NCBI RefSeq assembly: GCF_029633865.1
Contig: NC_079220.1
Coordinates: 56,643,856 to 56,707,855 of the forward strand
Direction: 5' to 3'
DNA from: Lampris incognitus
Lineage: Eukaryota; Chordata; Actinopteri; Lampriformes; Lampridae
DNA length: 64,000 nt
The notes below the pieces were generated by a model that did no database searches, was not told the DNA's origin, and worked only from the letters and a program-made list of their open reading frames with translations. Within the stretch, counting starts at the first letter, position 1, and every line of letters begins with the position of its first letter. The position numbers and the translations under genes are program-made. Below, piece after piece: positions 55,870-64,000 of this stretch.

Positions 55870-56500
55870 GGTTTAGCGATGTCGCATGTAGTAAAATGAT
55901 GTCACGTGTAGTAAAATGATGTCGCATGTTGTAAAATGATGTCACATGTAAAATGATGTTGCATGTAGTAAAATGATGTCACATATAAAATGATGTTGCA
56001 TGTAGTAAAATGTCACACGTAAAATGATGTTGCATGTAGTAAAATGATGTCACATGTTGTAAAATGATGTCGCATGTAGTAGTAAAATGATGTCGCATGT
56101 AGTAAAATGATGTCGCATGTAGTAGTAAAATGATGTTGCAAGTAGTAAAATGATGTCATGTTGTAAAATGATGTCGCATGTAGTAGTAAAATGATGTCAC
56201 GTAGTAAAATGATGTCGCATGTAGTAAAATGATGTCGCATGTAGTAGTAAAATGATGTTGCAAGTAGTAAAATGTTGTCACATGTTGTAAAATGATGTCG
56301 CATGTAGTAGTAAAATGATGTCACATGTAGTAAAATGATGTCACATGTTGTAAAATGATGTCGCGTAGTAAAATGATGTCACATGTAGTAAAATGATGTC
56401 ACGTAGTAAAATGATGTCGCATGTAGTAGTAAAATGATGTCGCATGTAGTAAAATTATGTCACATGTTGTAAAATGATGTCGCATGTAGTAAAACGAGTG
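55870..56500. repeat. Minisatellite of about 16-22-bp units in pold1 intron 1
   Basis: Roughly 30 irregular copies of GTAGTAAAATGATGTCGCAT and variants (CACATG, TTGCAA, GTAGTAG insertions). Copy length varies between units. The minus-strand ORF at 56013-56324 is a by-product. Confidence 0.93.
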
Positions 56501-56509
56501 ACGTTGCAG

Positions 56510-57700
56510 TTTGCTCTCCTATTGACCTACAGAGGGGTAGATTGTAGTTTACTGTCAATTCATAGAGAATTTCCTTCTCCGCTTTATCTTACGTCTGCTG
56601 AGTTTGACCATGTTTACCGTCTTCTTTGAGTGTCGAAGCGTTTCCGGATCAAATATAAAGACATAGTTTTCACTTTTTAGTATCTCTCTAACCTCCCTGT
56701 CGGATGTATGATAAAATATAAAAAAAAAACGCAAGTCAATTTTATTTGTATAGCCCAATATCACGAACTACAAATTTGTGACATAACCAATCAGTTGTCT
56801 CTCTCTTGAATAGGGAAATCCTCATAATCCAGGGTATTGCAGGTATTTCATATATTATTGCTCTCAGCAGATCTTCATGGGCCCGGACAGTTTGACCTCT
56901 TGGATAAGAGAAGACTGCATTATTTTATTGACTTAGATGTTATGTCCAAGTCTTATTTTGTCACTTGGATATCCAAAGTGACTTACTGGAGAGTCGGCAA
57001 ATTGAAGCGCTATTTGTGTGTCACTGTACAGGCAATCTTTGGGCACTAAATGATAATTATCTTCATAGTAAAGAATCTGTTTTGACAAGTGCAATAGGTA
57101 GATAGATCACCAATAGTGATGTCAGGGATATGGGATTCAAATTATTAATTAGATTGATAATGCTGCAATTTATTCTCGTAGACATAACGTAACCAAGTGT
57201 CAAGTGCACAGTAGGTACACCACATGCGGTGATGTGCGTAATAGTAGTAGGGGACGCAGATTTGAAATTAGCTGTACGGTCATACTGAGGCTGCCTGTTG
57301 ATTAAGGTAGGCCTTAAAAGTGTTTTCTTGAATGAAGTAATTATTCAAGAAGTCATTATTCAAGTATATTTTAAGACATCAGTTGTACTTGTTGGCATAA
57401 TGGAATAAAATAAGACAAGTGGAAGTAGCACAGCATTTTACTCATTTTATTCATTGTTTTACCACAGTTTCAAGCCATTCTTCTGCCAAAAATATTGATG
57501 AAACTAGTAAACTGGATTGTCAGATATCACTTGGGGGGCGGGGGGGACTCATAGACTTAGTGTTTTGTTATATAGATTACTATACGGCTTTCCAAATATT
57601 TGTTGGTGTCTGTTGCTGTTGTCTATAAGGGGGATAAGTTCCTGCTAAGTCATTTATCTTGTTTTCTCTATTAAGCACATTTTTGTTTCTCATTTGACTC
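56510..57700 (+). other. pold1: Remainder of pold1 intron 1
   Basis: No exon or gene is recognised. CAAGTCAATTTTATTTGTAT AGCCC at about 56732 is a short dispersed fish motif. Confidence 0.4.
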
Positions 57701-57706
57701 CTAGAC

Positions 57707-64000
<6,294 letters not shown>

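Noticed and set aside
56013-56324. 103-codon minus-strand ORF with TTCDIILL repeats
   Set aside because: Translation of the pold1 intron 1 minisatellite.

Overview
This window is nuclear genomic DNA from a ray-finned (teleost-like) fish. It has spliced vertebrate genes with GT-AG introns, fish-type tRNA-derived SINEs, RTE-clade and RNase H-bearing LINEs, a Tc1 transposon, hAT MITEs, a Ty1/copia element, and many micro- and minisatellites.

Host genes, left to right: the first coding exon of sumo2 (minus, about 4.53 kb, rest beyond the left edge); nup85 (plus, 5.97-17.44 kb, 19 coding exons, 652 codons); gga3 (minus, 27.50-19.23 kb, about 18 coding exons); mrps7 (plus, 34.10-37.09 kb, 5 exons, 229 codons); mif4gd (minus, 44.00-42.14 kb, 5 coding exons, 222 codons); and pold1 (plus, from 57.71 kb and running off the right edge after 11 coding exons, about 501 codons). 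The order sumo2-nup85-gga3-mrps7-mif4gd, with the same relative orientations, is the gene order of human 17q25.1, which supports all five calls. pold1 lies elsewhere in human (19q13), so the right-hand junction is a lineage-specific linkage. The genes do not form a pathway. They are housekeeping functions: SUMO conjugation, nuclear pore scaffold, trans-Golgi clathrin adaptor, mitochondrial ribosome small subunit, histone mRNA translation and leading/lagging strand DNA synthesis.

Repeats fill the spaces. sumo2 intron 1 carries about 66 copies of a 33-bp minisatellite and a 635-bp MITE. nup85 intron 9 holds a 3.5-kb RTE LINE with a SINE nested inside it. The gga3-mrps7 interval (27.5-34 kb) is a repeat nest: a triplicated 340-bp unit, an RNase H-type LINE fragment, a structurally complete Tc1 element with an open transposase, candidate solo LTRs and a hAT MITE whose end has expanded into a 20-bp minisatellite. 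Between mrps7 and mif4gd lies an intronless, decayed coding region ending in poly(A) with candidate target-site duplications. It matches no host gene I know and may be an endogenised non-retroviral virus gene. Between mif4gd and pold1 (45-55 kb) sit a broken copia element, a solo LTR of the same family, a nearly full-length RTE LINE, and two head-to-head copies of a THAP-domain first exon.

The most interesting items are the unassigned retroposed coding region at 39.77-41.43 kb, the inverted THAP exon pair with a LINE inserted exactly at the splice donor, two short TGTARCG...CGTTACA elements with 4-bp duplications (one tRNA-like), a (TG)30 tract abutting a nup85 3' splice site, and the long perfect palindrome in the Tc1 element. 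All family assignments come from reading the sequence and recalled protein families. No database search was run.
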